From the NCBI GenBank assembly GCA_034716155.1, contig JAYEFR010000203.1:1-41106 (forward strand): 41,106 nt of DNA, in the 5' to 3' direction. The notes under the pieces are model-generated. The model saw only the letters and a list, made by a program, of their open reading frames with translations. It had not been told where the DNA came from and did not search any database. Positions 1 through 7,739 of the stretch are shown here, piece by piece. A program made the translations under genes and the position numbers. This DNA comes from JAGGYK01 sp034716155 (GTDB lineage: Bacteria > Desulfobacterota > Desulfomonilia > UBA1062). Within the stretch, counting starts at the first letter, position 1. Each line of letters opens with the position of its first letter.

Positions 1-31
1 TTAATGAAATGTCAACATGATCTAGGGCGAA

Positions 32-206
32 TTTATTTTTGCCTCACGCAAAGGCGCTAAATTGTTTAAAAGACTGTCTCACTCCCTGGAGAAATAAGCG
101 CTAGGGCAATTTCACCCCAGTACGATGGGTCCCACCTACGGGGCAGGCAGGGTAAACAAAGTCGCTAAGGTTAAAAATAGTCAAGGTTTAAGGGCTGTGC
201 GTTTTT
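32..206 (+). repeat. Dispersed repeat, copy 1 (interrupted)
   Basis: The blocks CTCACGCAAAGGCGC (about 43-57) and GTCGCTAAGGTTAAAAATAG (161-180), followed by a related GGCTGTGCG tail, occur again as one continuous unit at 2119-2184. In this copy the two blocks are separated by about 98 bp of unrelated sequence (about 59-156). The two copies are in the same orientation and bracket the toxin-antitoxin region. I see no gene in 1-266. Confidence 0.75.
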
Positions 207-266
207 AAACCAAGTCAGGGTCAGTTCTTCTTTCTTGACAGATATAACTTATTCCCTTCTGGTAGT

Positions 267-611
267 TCATGGAAGGTCTAAGCTTAATCTAATGGCACGA
301 TTGACTTCTTCCATCTTCTTTGAGCTGATCCGCCCGAGTCTTTTTCCCAGCCTCTCTTTGGATACGGTAAGTATCTGGCCTGTCTTTACGATAGAGGGAC
401 GCTCTAATCCTCCTTCAGGAGGGTCAATTTCGATGTTTATAGGATAGATTTTAACGGAACCTGAAATAGCTGCCACGATAGTAGTGGAAGCTTTTTCATT
501 GCCAATGTCGTTCTGGATAACGAGCGCAGGCCTTTTGCCTGCCTGTTCGCTTCCCCTGGTAGGATTCCAGTTCACAAGCCATACCTCGCCACACGCGGGA
601 AAATTTTTCAC
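267..611 (-). CDS. MazF/PemK-like endoribonuclease toxin
   Basis: This is a 114-residue protein of the PemK/MazF fold, the toxin of a type II toxin-antitoxin pair; family members cleave mRNA. Visible landmarks are the N-terminal GEVWLVNW strand (residues 8-15), the following GSEQAGKRPALV loop (20-31) that carries the conserved Arg and Pro, and the late block KTGQILTVSKERL typical of the family. Length matches normal MazF proteins (110-120 residues). Its start overlaps the last base of the upstream antitoxin gene, so the two are translationally coupled. The reading frame is intact with no missing core motif, so the toxin is probably functional. The exact RNA target cannot be read from sequence. 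Confidence 0.9.
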   Translation of the reverse strand: MKNFPACGEVWLVNWNPTRGSEQAGKRPALVIQNDIGNEKASTTIVAAISGSVKIYPINIEIDPPEGGLERPSIVKTGQILTVSKERLGKRLGRISSKKMEEVNRAIRLSLDLP

Positions 612-841
612 TATAGAATCTCCTTTTGAGCATCAAACACTGTATCAGCAAATTCCCTGTCTTCCCTGGCCATTTCAACATATCCCTCGGCCATCAATTC
701 TTCGGTCTTTTTTTTGAACCATAACCTGAATGCTTCCTGAGCTAACTGGCTCTTCGCCATGTTGCAGGTTTCCGCGGCCTTCTCAATGGCCTCAAATATC
801 TCCGTATCTATGGTCACGCTCATCTTTTTCTTGGTTCTCAT
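611..841 (-). CDS. Ribbon-helix-helix antitoxin (MazE-like partner)
   Basis: This 76-residue acidic protein is the first gene of the pair. Residues 6-43 look like a ribbon-helix-helix DNA-binding domain: a short beta strand (KMSVTID) followed by two helices. The C-terminal half is charged and would wrap the toxin. In this family the antitoxin binds its own promoter. A good Shine-Dalgarno GGGAGG lies 6 nt before the ATG, and a 21-bp inverted repeat sits on the promoter -10 (separate entry), which fits autoregulation. It is joined to the mazF-like gene by a 1-nt overlap. The RHH assignment rests on pattern only. Confidence 0.82.
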   Translation of the reverse strand: MRTKKKMSVTIDTEIFEAIEKAAETCNMAKSQLAQEAFRLWFKKKTEELMAEGYVEMAREDREFADTVFDAQKEIL

Positions 842-855
842 GTGAGACCTCCCTG

Positions 856-902
856 TGTCTTACTTTTTATAAGACAATACTTCGCCTAATCGGTAGTGTC
901 AA
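856..902 (-). promoter_or_regulatory. Promoter and operator of the mazEF-like pair
   Basis: On the minus strand there is a perfect -35 TTGACA (902-897), a 17-nt spacer and a -10-like TATTGT (879-874). An inverted repeat with 7-nt arms, TGTCTTA and TAAGACA (856-862 and 870-876), overlaps the -10. That position suits repression by the RHH antitoxin or the toxin-antitoxin complex. Confidence 0.7.
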
Positions 903-1013
903 GAAAAGAATTAACTTCGGGACGGGGTAGGGGAGCATAGGGGATATTCTTCCTTGAGATTTAGTCGAAATCTTTTTAAGTCTTTCTTCTTAACTGACTT
1001 ATGGAATTTGAGA

Positions 1014-1211
1014 CTATATTCCTAACTTGAAGAATTCCCCTTCACTTAGTAGGTCCTCTGGCTTGGATTTGGCCTCTTCCCGCCTCAATAGAATCTCTTG
1101 TGTTAAATCCTTATCCATAAGCAGTAACAGTGTCTCTATTTCTTCGTCTGCAAATTCCTGAAGGGCTCTATAAACCTCCACAGGATCAGGTTTTTTAATT
1201 GGTGTTCCCAT
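1014..1211 (-). CDS. Small acidic hypothetical protein
   Basis: This is a 65-residue protein that I do not recognise. It is rich in Glu, Asp, Leu and Lys and is predicted to be mostly helical (for example the stretch around EVYRALQEFADEEIETLL), with no signal peptide or membrane segment. The start is supported by AAGGAG 8 nt before the ATG. It lies between two toxin-antitoxin modules on the same strand, about 170 bp upstream of the mazE-like gene. Size and setting would suit an orphan antitoxin or a remnant of a third module, but no motif proves this and no partner ORF is visible beside it. Confidence 0.5.
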   Translation of the reverse strand: MGTPIKKPDPVEVYRALQEFADEEIETLLLLMDKDLTQEILLRREEAKSKPEDLLSEGEFFKLGI

Positions 1212-1427
1212 CCTTCTTGCTCCTTGAGAAAAACTAAGATAATTTCCCCTTAATCTTTTGTAATATATTTTAGCTTTTCATGCAACCTTTATCCGGCGCA
1301 GAATAGAGGGAAAGGGGTCGCGTCTACGTTTGACTCCTGGTCATTGCGTATAGGTTGATCTCGCATCCTGGTTTATCTAGCTTGTTTTGCTGGAAAGAAA
1401 AAATACAATGGCACTTGCTCTTATTTC

Positions 1428-1689
1428 TCATCTTTTTACTTTTCCAAACAATTCCCTTATGAGTTTTTCCTTACTGATTTTTAGATGATCCGCTAAGTCA
1501 CCTAAAATGTTATTCATTGTTCCGATTTTAATTGGATCATGATCAGGTATCGTAATTTTATGTTCTTTGCTTCCCATTTTAGATACAAGTCTTATGTGAC
1601 CCCATATTTTCTCTAGCAATTGCATACCCATGCTTTTCTAGTAGCCTTGCCAGTTTCCTACCAGAAATATCCCTTGGAATTTTAGGCAT
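1428..1689 (-). pseudogene. hicA: HicA-like mRNA interferase toxin, frameshifted
   Basis: From the ATG at 1689 the frame reads MPKIPRDISGRKLARLLEKH and continues to residue 36, where it meets a stop (1581-1579). The rest of a HicA protein continues in another frame from about 1600: HIRLVSK, then the family hallmark TIPDHDPIKIGT, down to a stop at 1428. Joining the frames near 1595-1600 gives about 86 residues with the GSH motif, which holds the catalytic His, right at the break. The ATG overlaps the hicB stop by 8 nt (ATGCCTAA). Loss of two bases in a CACA-like stretch would explain the break. It is either a dead toxin or an assembly error. Confidence 0.8.
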
Positions 1690-1891
1690 AAGCAAAATTC
1701 TCTTCTTTAACTATATGGAGCCGGATAAAAAGAGGTGCTTCTATTTTATCAAAATGACATTTTAAAGCATTTTTGACATTTTCTTTAAGTTCATCTAAAC
1801 TTCCTCCTTGGGTAAAAATAGAGTGCCCAAGAGCTTGGGCGTTATATCCTCCTTCCGGGTCTTCCTCAACAACGAAATTTATTTCTTTCAT
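1682..1891 (-). CDS. hicB: HicB-like antitoxin
   Basis: This 69-residue protein matches the short HicB antitoxin core: an acidic N-terminal strand (VVEEDPEGGYNAQALG, about residues 6-21), then Gly-Gly-Ser-Leu and a helix (DELKENVKNALKCHF). There is no C-terminal DNA-binding domain, as in short HicB forms. AAGGAGG lies 8 nt before the ATG. The antitoxin gene precedes the toxin gene here, the less common order for HicBA modules, and the two overlap by 8 nt. With the toxin frame broken, the antitoxin would be left without an intact local partner. Confidence 0.85.
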   Translation of the reverse strand: MKEINFVVEEDPEGGYNAQALGHSIFTQGGSLDELKENVKNALKCHFDKIEAPLFIRLHIVKEENFAYA

Positions 1892-2249
1892 TGTTTAGCC
1901 TCCTTTCCTTTAGCTATACAAACCAATATTACGAGATTCCCCCATGCAAACATAAACAAACCGATGACACAAACTGGGGATACAATCTTTTCTCTTGATA
2001 AAGGCAAAATTGGGGTCACCCATTAAAAAATCCTGTTAACATCCCGGGGTAAAAAAGTTCTAAGTTCTATGTTCAAAGTTCTAAGTTCTGAAAAAGGGGG
2101 CGGATTTGTTTTATTCTTGTCTCACGCAAAGGCGCAAAGTCGCTAAGGTTAAAAATAGTCAAGGTTCAAGGACTGTGCGTTTTATGGTCAAGGTGTATGT
2201 TTCTGCCTCTGGGAACGTGGGGGACGTCCATAAATAAGTAAATAACTTG
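1892..2249. repeat. Gene-free stretch with repeats
   Basis: No gene is supported here. The stretch holds two copies of AAGTTCTAAGTTCT (2055-2068 and 2076-2089) separated by 7 nt, then the continuous copy of the dispersed repeat (2119-2184) matching 32-206, then the left end of the transposase element (2221-2249). Confidence 0.7.
2119..2184 (+). repeat. Dispersed repeat, copy 2 (continuous)
   Basis: It shares CTCACGCAAAGGCGC and GTCGCTAAGGTTAAAAATAG with copy 1 in the same orientation, without the 98-bp interruption. The two copies flank the toxin-antitoxin region. Confidence 0.75.
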
Positions 2250-3254
2250 TTAGGGCAGGTGGTAATTATGCTTCTTAGTAATCTTTTCTCCTCTATTTAC
2301 AGCATATCCTACTCCCGGCTGGCTCATTTCCAAATGTTTCGCTAAATCTGTGCAGCTTATTCCCAATTCCCGAACAGCCCAATAACATAACAGGTCCCTT
2401 GCCTCAACTTGAACCTTGCGCCGGCCTTTTGAATATATTTCTTCTGTTTCTATATCATATATTTCAGAGACTACCTGACTTATCTTTTCGAGATCATATC
2501 CCAAGGCCTTTAATTTATAATGACGTTCAAGTTTTTCATTTGCCTCTGATAATAATGCTGTAACAAATTCGCCGTCTCCTAATATCCGTTCATCTCCTTT
2601 AACACGATCCTGCCCATCTAACTGCAATTTCTTTATTGCAGACCATCCACCAAGACTGCGTATTAAACCACCTCCTGTAAGCTCCAGCCTTCTTCCTTGA
2701 TCAATCCCTTTCCCCAGATACGAAAGATAACCCCTTCTTGATTCTGACACCTTTTTGCCAAAATATGAAAGAACATATTCTGTATTTTGCCATTCATGTT
2801 TTTGCTTACCCATAATGACGCTGTGCCCGCTATACTGGTATTTGTTTAGCTCCTTTATGCCTGACACAATTTTTGCACGCATGGGATTTAAATGAATATA
2901 GCGAACCAGCTCCCTGAAATATATGTCTTCCTGGCAGATAATTGATTTGAACCTGTTTTGGAAAAGTTGCCCATGCCGTTTATGCCTTCGATTAAAATAG
3001 ACTGCGTATCCTGTAAGCAATCTTCTCATCAGAGTTGATATTCCGGCAATACCACTTCGAAATAAAAAATGGGCATGGTTTGGGATAAATGCCCAGGCAT
3101 AACAGGCGGTTTGGGTCTCAGGCAAAAGATCCGATAAACGATCGACAAAATTATCTCTATCTTTGTCGTCTCTGAATATGTTGCGACGCTCAATTCCCCG
3201 GATGATGATATGGTGCAAAACTCCGGGCGCATCCAGACGGGCTAATCTAGGCAT
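2250..3254 (-). CDS. REP-associated tyrosine transposase (Y1/HUH family)
   Basis: This 334-residue single-strand DNA transposase is of the RAYT/IS200-like family. The HUH metal site is visible as NHAHF (His60 and His62). The conserved segment around residues 111-127 contains Tyr112 and Tyr119 and the HLNPMRA block; one of these tyrosines should be the nucleophile. After the Y1 domain (about 1-130) there is a linker and a C-terminal helix-turn-helix region (about 265-325, around LAKHLEMSQPGVGYAV) resembling the DnaA-C/Trp-repressor fold found in this subfamily. The frame is intact. Its start codon lies inside the first unit of a 79-bp tandem repeat, so the 5' flank has been duplicated. Confidence 0.92.
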   Translation of the reverse strand: MPRLARLDAPGVLHHIIIRGIERRNIFRDDKDRDNFVDRLSDLLPETQTACYAWAFIPNHAHFLFRSGIAGISTLMRRLLTGYAVYFNRRHKRHGQLFQNRFKSIICQEDIYFRELVRYIHLNPMRAKIVSGIKELNKYQYSGHSVIMGKQKHEWQNTEYVLSYFGKKVSESRRGYLSYLGKGIDQGRRLELTGGGLIRSLGGWSAIKKLQLDGQDRVKGDERILGDGEFVTALLSEANEKLERHYKLKALGYDLEKISQVVSEIYDIETEEIYSKGRRKVQVEARDLLCYWAVRELGISCTDLAKHLEMSQPGVGYAVNRGEKITKKHNYHLP

Positions 3255-3450
3255 GTAAGATTACTATCAGCAATATAATCACTTGTCAGGTTATTTACTT
3301 ATTTATGGACGTCCCGCATTTCCCGCTAGGCATGTAAGATTACTATCAGCAATATAATCACTTGTCAGGTTATTTACTTATTTATGGACGTCCCGCATTT
3401 CCCGCGCATTTCCAGGTTATTTACTTATTTATGGACGTCCCGCATTTCCC
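3247..3450 (-). repeat. 79-bp tandem duplication plus partial third unit
   Basis: Units run from 3247 to 3325 and from 3326 to 3404, with a partial unit at 3413-3450. Each full unit begins CTAGGCATGTAAG (the transposase start in reverse) and ends in the inverted-end sequence with GGACGTCC. The two full units appear identical by eye, which implies recent duplication. Confidence 0.9.
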
Positions 3451-3726
3451 ACAACAGGTATTTTAATCTTATTAGCTCCCTCAAAAAAACCACAACAATT
3501 ACGCATAATAAATATTATCAGAATGATATAACTGTCAAGCTTTCTTTGATGAAAAAAGGAGGGGAAAGGGGATGTTTCCCTTTCATTAACAACCCCCTAG
3601 CCCCCTTCAAAGGGGGAACCTGTTCGGTCCCGCGTAAAAAGGGTAAAAAAGGGGACAGGCTGCTTTCTTTTGTTTAAATTGACTAAAGATGGTGTTTTTG
3701 GCATTATGAAAAAAAAGGAGGTCCTT
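3451..3726. other. Gene-free stretch with G/C-tract hairpin repeat
   Basis: No credible gene lies between the transposase end and the MaoC-like start. A hairpin-forming CCCCCTTCAAAGGGGG occurs at about 3600-3615. It is the short form of a repeat seen again near 4690 and 7760. Runs of A and G follow (about 3637-3660). Confidence 0.6.
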
Positions 3727-4605
3727 ATGGAGATCAGTTCAAGCTTTGTGGGTTCCAAATTAAAGGATTATCCCGCAAAGGTAACCTGGCGGGATACAAT
3801 GAATTATGCAGCATCCATCGGGGATAATAATCCTTATTATTTCGATGATGAGCGCGAGCATGGGGTCATCGCTCCCCCAATGTTCAGCGTTGCCCTCACA
3901 TGGCCGATATCCGAGAGGATCTGGGATTATATCGAAGCCCCGGATTTCCCCAAAGAGATCATAGCTACCCAGGTACATTATACAGAACACCTGAGTTTCC
4001 ACCGGCCTGTAAGGCCAGGCGACAAGCTAAAGATCAAGGGTAGGATTGCAGCCATCCTGCCTCATAAGGCAGGGACGCACGTTGTTATACGCTTTGATGC
4101 TATCGACAAGGAAGGCACTCCTGTCTTCACAGAGCATATCGGCGCCATGATGCGGGGGGTCAAGTGCTCAGACGAAGGAAGGGGAGGAGATGATCTTCCG
4201 AATGTCCCCAGGCCTTCGGGAGATAGCCCTCCCCTCTGGGAGTCGGCTATACCCATAGATCTTTTAGAACCGTTTGTTTATGATGGTTGTACCCATATCT
4301 TTTTCCCTATCCATACCTCTGTTAAGTTTGCCCATGAAGTAGGGCTTCCCGGGAGGATCTTACAGGGCACAGCCACCCTGGCATATGCCCTTAGTGAGCT
4401 TATAAATAAGGAAGCCGGAGGAAATCCATTTGAATTAAAGTCCGCCTATTGCCGTTTTACGGGCATGGTGCTTCCTGGTACCACCATAAGGGTTCAGCTC
4501 ATCAAAAAGGACAGCAGGGCTGTCGGCACAGATCTGTTTTTTGTTGTCCTGAACGCTGAGGAGAAAAAGGCCATAAGTGGTGGCTATGCACGGTTGGAAA
4601 AATAA
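3727..4605 (+). CDS. MaoC-like double-hotdog protein (putative acyl-CoA hydratase/dehydratase)
   Basis: This is a 292-residue protein with two hotdog halves, as in MaoC dehydratases that act on enoyl- or hydroxyacyl-CoA. The start at 3727 is chosen because AAGGAGG lies 5 nt upstream; the frame is open further back but without a ribosome site. The N-terminal half has GDNNPYYFDD (about residues 32-41), resembling the hydratase motif GDxNPxH but with Tyr in place of His. The C-terminal half has FFPIHTSVKFA, keeping the His but lacking the usual GD before it. The catalytic pair may therefore be split between halves, or the enzyme may be altered. The gene stands alone and faces the amidase gene. 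Confidence 0.75.
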   Translation: MEISSSFVGSKLKDYPAKVTWRDTMNYAASIGDNNPYYFDDEREHGVIAPPMFSVALTWPISERIWDYIEAPDFPKEIIATQVHYTEHLSFHRPVRPGDKLKIKGRIAAILPHKAGTHVVIRFDAIDKEGTPVFTEHIGAMMRGVKCSDEGRGGDDLPNVPRPSGDSPPLWESAIPIDLLEPFVYDGCTHIFFPIHTSVKFAHEVGLPGRILQGTATLAYALSELINKEAGGNPFELKSAYCRFTGMVLPGTTIRVQLIKKDSRAVGTDLFFVVLNAEEKKAISGGYARLEK

Positions 4606-4947
4606 ATAAAAAAAGGAGGGGGGCTATAAACCTGAAAAAAGAGATCTCAGAGATGTTGAAGGGTTAAGAAAAAGGGACTGACCTCCCCCTAGCCCCCTTC
4701 AAAGGGGGACTTTCTCCTACCCCCCCATTTATTCCCCCATCGAGGGGGGTCGTTCAAAGAGGGATTAGCGCCGGAGAAAAAAGGGGAGGCTACTTTTTTG
4801 ATGAATGGGCGTGGATCCTATGTTCCAACACAAACCTCTGCAGGGGCCTTTTGCCCTCATCGGCCCGCTTAAGGGAAATATGCCCTACATTATATTGGTA
4901 AGGAATACATGAGGGCCTAGGGACAAAAAGTAGCCTGTCTCCCTTTT
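4606..4947. repeat. Gene-free convergent gap with two dispersed repeats
   Basis: It lies between the 3' ends of the MaoC-like and amidase genes. A G/C-tract hairpin repeat (about 4680-4790) contains CCCCCTTCAAAGGGGG and ends in GATTAGCGCCGGAGAA. A second repeat (about 4838-4917) matches, in reverse complement, 28741-28809. The hairpins could terminate transcription from both sides. Confidence 0.75.
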
Positions 4948-6351
4948 CTAAGGTCTTTTATCTGCCCACGGATATGCCCTTTCAAAAGAAGCAGATGCCC
5001 TGATGATGGTAGCCTCGTCAAACCGTCTCCCGATAATCTGCAGGCCCACAGGCAACCCCTCTCGCGTGAAACCACAGGGTATCGTTGCAGCAGGCTGGCC
5101 GCTAAAGTTAAACGGGATTGTAAATGCAGCTACGGCTGTTGGCGCAACGTCTTTGCCATCAATCTTTTCCGGCCCCATGATGCCGATATCAAATGCAGCC
5201 ACAGGGGTTGTGGGGGTCAAAAGAAGATCATATGTCTCAAAGACCTTCCTTAATCCTGCCCAGTGATCCTCTCTATGAAACTGCGTCAAGACCATGTCCT
5301 TTGCCTTTAGGACATCAGCTAATGGCATAAAGGGCTTGTAGCCAGGATACATGACCCTTTCCCATTCTTGTCTTTTTCCCTCCACAGCTGTTGCCGTTTC
5401 GCTTGCAACGATCACAAGCCAGTCGGATTCGATATTCAATAGGCTTGGGGTAATCTCCTCTACCTCACATCCAAGCCCCTGAAATCCAAGGGCTGCCTTT
5501 TTCGTGATCTCCAAGACCTCAGGGTCAACAGTGGTATAGCCAAGGTCCGGGCTCCAGGCAATCTTGAACCCTCTTACATCTTTTTTAACGGCCTTCATAA
5601 GCCCCATGTTTTGAGCCGGCATCGATGAGCGATCCCGATCATCAGGGCCGGCCATAATTGTGAGCAACAACGCTGCGTCCTCTACTGTCCGTGTAATCGG
5701 CCCCTCGCAAGATAAGGTCTCCCATCCGTGGAGGGAAGGGAGCCTGGGGACCCTGCCAAATTGAGGCTTCAGCCCGTAGACCCCGCATAAGCCGGCTGGA
5801 ATACGGATAGAGCCTCCCCCGTCGTTTCCCTGGTGAAGCGGACCCAGACATGCAGCAGCGCCGGCAGCAGCCCCGCCACTGGAACCGCCCGGAGATCTGG
5901 TCATATCCCATGGGTTTTTAGTGGGGCCAAAGACAGGATTGTCTGTCGTTGCTATCAATCCGAATTCAGGGAGATTGGTTTTCCCCAGGATAATAGCCCC
6001 TGCCTTTTTTAACCTCTCCACAAAGGCACAATCCTCATCAGGGATGAATTTCTCATAGAGCCTTGAGCCAAAGGTGGTCCTCACGCCCTTTGTGAAGATG
6101 TTGTCCTTAATGGAGACAGGTATCCCGTGAAGTGGACCTAGGTCTTTGCCCTCATGTATCTCCTTTTCCGCCTTCTTTGCCGCATCACGTGCCTCGTCAG
6201 CCGGCAGGGTAACAAAGGCATTTATCTTGGGGTTAATCCTCTCAATGCGCTCCAAAAGGGCATCTATTACCTCAACAGGAGAAAGCCTTTTTGCCTTAAT
6301 GGCTGCAGACAGCTTAGTGGCCGACATGTAACATATCTCTTCACTACCCAT
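4948..6351 (-). CDS. Amidase-signature family amidohydrolase
   Basis: This is a 467-residue serine amidohydrolase. From the chosen start, the Ser-cisSer-Lys triad can be placed at Lys82 (in PVSIKDN), Ser157 (in GGSSGG) and Ser181 (in NDGGGSIRIPA). The start at 6351 (or 6354, one codon earlier) follows AGGAGG at 6359-6364; the frame is open to 6399 but without a better site. It resembles GatA, but there is no gatB or gatC beside it, and the GNDGGGS variant is more usual in free-standing amidases of the NylA/AtzE type than in the tRNA amidotransferase. The substrate is unknown. The gene is divergent from the flavoprotein gene at 6577. Confidence 0.88.
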   Translation of the reverse strand: MGSEEICYMSATKLSAAIKAKRLSPVEVIDALLERIERINPKINAFVTLPADEARDAAKKAEKEIHEGKDLGPLHGIPVSIKDNIFTKGVRTTFGSRLYEKFIPDEDCAFVERLKKAGAIILGKTNLPEFGLIATTDNPVFGPTKNPWDMTRSPGGSSGGAAAGAAACLGPLHQGNDGGGSIRIPAGLCGVYGLKPQFGRVPRLPSLHGWETLSCEGPITRTVEDAALLLTIMAGPDDRDRSSMPAQNMGLMKAVKKDVRGFKIAWSPDLGYTTVDPEVLEITKKAALGFQGLGCEVEEITPSLLNIESDWLVIVASETATAVEGKRQEWERVMYPGYKPFMPLADVLKAKDMVLTQFHREDHWAGLRKVFETYDLLLTPTTPVAAFDIGIMGPEKIDGKDVAPTAVAAFTIPFNFSGQPAATIPCGFTREGLPVGLQIIGRRFDEATIIRASASFERAYPWADKRP

Positions 6352-6576
6352 CATGACACCTCCTTTCTGACATGAAATAAAACTATATCTAAATCCCAAA
6401 TCCTATAAGGGCATTGACTTTGATCTTTAGGCTAACAACCCTTGCCCTTATCTGTTTTTGTTATCATAAATTTGCACATATCTCAAGCCGGAGAAAAAGG
6501 AGTTGGGGAAAAGGCCTCTTTTTCTATATCTATTCCTTTATTGTATCTTGGGAAAGATTTCTATATAGATTTTCTC

Positions 6577-7719
6577 ATGGAGTCAAACACTGTGGATATA
6601 ACCATTGTGGGTGCGGGTGTAATAGGGCTGGCTGTTGCACACTATGTCTCTTCTCTTGCTGAGGACTTAGTGGTGATAGAAAAAGAGTCCGGGCCCGGCC
6701 AGGGGATAAGTTCCAGAAATAGCGAGGTGCTACATACAGGGATATACTATCCTCCTAACTTCCTAAAGACGACGCTGTGTGTTCAGGGAAGCACGCTGCT
6801 GTATGAATTTTGCGATAAGTATCACATCCCCTGCAAAAGGATTGGCAAGGTCGTTGTCGGGACGAATAAGAAAGAAGCGAAAGAAATAGAAGGGCTACTA
6901 GAGAGGGGGAAACAAAATGGTGTGAGCGATCTGTATCTGATTGAAAGACAAGAATTAAAAAAGATAGAGCCCCATATAAAAGGCACTCTTGCGCTTCATT
7001 GCCCTAATGCAGGGATTATTGATTCCCACCGGCTTACAAAAACCTTAGAAGCCCTCTGCCTGGATGAGGGATCCCATATCATATACAATACCATGCTCAC
7101 CGGCTTGGAAAAGACCCCTAAAGGATTCTTATGCGAGATAAAAACCCCGGATGATTCCATGCATACATTTATGTCCGGGATTGTTATAAATTGCGCGGGG
7201 TTGAGCTCAGATCGGATTGCAAAAACGGCAGGGATAGACACCGAGGATGCAGGGTACAAGATCTATCCGTGCAAAGGGGAATACTTTCGCGTAAGAGGAG
7301 ACAAACAACTGTTAGTAAACAGCCTTGTCTACCCTAGCCCTTTGGCAAGGCTAACCGGTCTTGGTATACACACCACAAAGGATATGGCTGGGACATTAAA
7401 GTTAGGCCCAAATAATCTCTATACAGATAAGATCGAATACAACATAGACCCTTTACATGCAAAAGATTTCCTGTTGTCTATAAACCCGATCTTGCCCTTT
7501 ATTGAAGAGGAAGACATTGTTCCGGATATGGCAGGGATTCGCCCCAAGATCCAGGGGCCTCATGATCCGGTAAAGGATTTTGTGATCACCCTTGAGACAA
7601 AAGCCGGGCTTGAGGGGATGATAAATCTTATAGGTATAGAATCTCCCGGACTGACCGCCTGCCTGGCCATAGGGCAAAGGGTAAAGGACCTGATAAAAGA
7701 TTCCGGCCTTTTGATGTAG
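6577..7719 (+). CDS. lhgO: FAD-dependent oxidoreductase, L-2-hydroxyglutarate oxidase-like
   Basis: This 380-residue flavoprotein of the DAO/GlpO superfamily is most like LhgO, which oxidises L-2-hydroxyglutarate to 2-oxoglutarate. The dinucleotide-binding GAGVIG is at residues 12-17. The ISSRNSEVLHTGIYY block (about residues 46-60) contains the His that usually carries FAD or sits at the active site, and a C-terminal DMAGIRPK stretch is typical of the family. The start at 6577 is chosen so that the FAD motif sits near the N-terminus; the frame is open 135 nt upstream, but that extension reads like non-coding leader. No convincing Shine-Dalgarno is visible. Substrate specificity is inferred from family resemblance only. 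Confidence 0.8.
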   Translation: MESNTVDITIVGAGVIGLAVAHYVSSLAEDLVVIEKESGPGQGISSRNSEVLHTGIYYPPNFLKTTLCVQGSTLLYEFCDKYHIPCKRIGKVVVGTNKKEAKEIEGLLERGKQNGVSDLYLIERQELKKIEPHIKGTLALHCPNAGIIDSHRLTKTLEALCLDEGSHIIYNTMLTGLEKTPKGFLCEIKTPDDSMHTFMSGIVINCAGLSSDRIAKTAGIDTEDAGYKIYPCKGEYFRVRGDKQLLVNSLVYPSPLARLTGLGIHTTKDMAGTLKLGPNNLYTDKIEYNIDPLHAKDFLLSINPILPFIEEEDIVPDMAGIRPKIQGPHDPVKDFVITLETKAGLEGMINLIGIESPGLTACLAIGQRVKDLIKDSGLLM

Positions 7720-7739
7720 GATAAGGAATGAGGCCCTAC

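Larger units (their letters stand above)
2221..3450 (-). mobile_element. REP-associated tyrosine transposase element
   Basis: The element comprises the Y1 transposase gene (2250-3254) with a 29-bp end at 2221-2249 directly against its stop codon. Reverse-complement copies of that end lie at 3287-3315, 3366-3394 and 3413-3441; the first differs from the left end at one position. Each end contains the palindrome GGACGTCC followed by an A/T-rich tract. The element boundary on the right is uncertain because of the tandem copies. Confidence 0.75.

Noticed and set aside
3247..3450. CRISPR-like array
   Set aside because: Units are contiguous 79-bp tandem copies with no unique spacers, and they contain the transposon end and start codon.
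3384..3677. 97-codon plus-strand ORF
   Set aside because: It runs through the tandem transposase end repeats and the G/C-tract hairpin repeat, has no ribosome site and no protein-like pattern.
4948..6351. GatA subunit of the tRNA amidotransferase
   Set aside because: The fold fits, but no gatB or gatC lies nearby and the serine loop variant resembles free-standing amidases; kept as a general amidase.
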